Assembly (NCBI GenBank): GCA_963542625.1
Contig: CAUTXO010000081.1
Coordinates: 1-5,741, forward strand
Source of the DNA: CAUTXO01 sp963542625
Lineage (GTDB): Bacteria; Campylobacterota; Campylobacteria; Campylobacterales; SZUA-545
Length of the DNA stretch: 5,741 bases
Direction: 5' to 3'
How positions within the stretch are numbered: position 1 is the stretch's first letter; each line of letters begins with the position of its first letter. A program made the position numbers and the translations under genes. A model generated the notes under the pieces. It worked only from the letters and a program-made list of their open reading frames with translations, was not told the origin of the DNA and made no database searches. Below, in pieces: positions 5,708 to 5,741 of this stretch.

Positions 5708-5741
5708 GGGGGAAAGGGGGTCAAGTTGCGAGCCACCCCCT
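5708..5741. repeat. G-run inverted repeat at the right edge
   Basis: Two G5 runs separated by AAA (5708-5712 and 5716-5720) are followed by a C5 run at 5736-5740. AGGGGGT (5715-5721) and ACCCCCT (5735-5741) form a perfect 7-bp stem with a 13-nt loop. The window ends at the stem, so a flanking T-run or gene start cannot be seen. It may be a terminator or the edge of a dispersed repeat. Confidence 0.4.

Larger units (their letters stand above)
5424..5741. other. Non-coding, GATCT-rich region downstream of the operon
   Basis: These 318 bp contain no gene I can support. An open frame on the minus strand (GTG 5736 to 5488, 82 codons) gives a low-complexity protein repeating QDL, LDL and QDP, an effect of the repeated GATCT word, and resembles no known family. 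The region holds ten GATCT words, nine of them between 5523 and 5677 with irregular spacing (9 to 36 bp). It also has a perfect 12-bp GC palindrome (5541-5552), a hairpin GCACG/CGTGC (5566-5570 and 5579-5583), a T-rich stretch (5685-5702) and a G-run inverted repeat at the right edge. It could be a degenerate remnant, a regulatory region for a gene beyond the window, or a repeat element cut by the edge. Confidence 0.5.

Noticed and set aside
5488..5736. Minus-strand open frame of 82 codons starting at GTG
   Set aside because: The product is low-complexity (repeated QDL, LDL, QDP from GATCT words), has no recognisable family and the start lies inside a G-run hairpin without a normal ribosome binding site. 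A reading frame continuing from beyond the window cannot be fully excluded.

Overview
The window looks like chromosomal DNA of a member of the Campylobacterota (Campylobacter/Helicobacter/Wolinella group). The grounds are a long G tract placed inside the start of a lipoprotein gene, a typical contingency locus of these bacteria; a sirtuin and a CDF transporter whose sequences read like those of this group; AAGGA ribosome binding sites; and very tight gene packing. By eye the base composition is in the mid-40s percent GC, higher than C. jejuni or H. pylori and closer to genera or species such as Wolinella or the C. rectus/showae/gracilis cluster. Genus is not settled.

Layout. Positions 1-753 (minus strand) carry the 5' part of a surface lipoprotein gene that runs off the left edge. 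Its start codon and its lipoprotein signal peptide lie in different frames, separated by an 11-bp G:C tract, so the copy shown is phase-OFF. A 263-bp GC-rich non-coding stretch with a plausible promoter for the lipoprotein separates it from hisD. hisD (histidinol dehydrogenase) and a His-rich cation diffusion facilitator (czcD-like) form a tightly packed minus-strand pair transcribed from a short divergent promoter region around 3320-3426. On the plus strand the same region drives a four-gene operon with overlapping or touching genes: a small two-helix membrane protein, a class III (desuccinylase-type) sirtuin, a HAD phosphatase and a hotdog-fold acyl-CoA thioesterase. The last 318 bp hold no convincing gene, but are unusually dense in GATCT words and contain several inverted repeats.

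How the genes may work together. The minus-strand pair joins a zinc/divalent-metal exporter to a zinc-dependent enzyme of histidine synthesis, which suggests a metal/histidine link. The plus-strand operon joins a lysine deacylase to an acyl-thioester hydrolase and a small-molecule phosphatase, which would fit control of reactive acyl-CoA and protein acylation. Both links are inferences from gene order.

The most interesting observations are the phase-variable, currently OFF lipoprotein; the strong over-representation of the palindrome AGATCT (25 copies counted by hand, about 1.4 expected for equal base frequencies) in both coding and non-coding DNA; and an atypical HxxxH metal-site motif in helix 2 of the CDF transporter.
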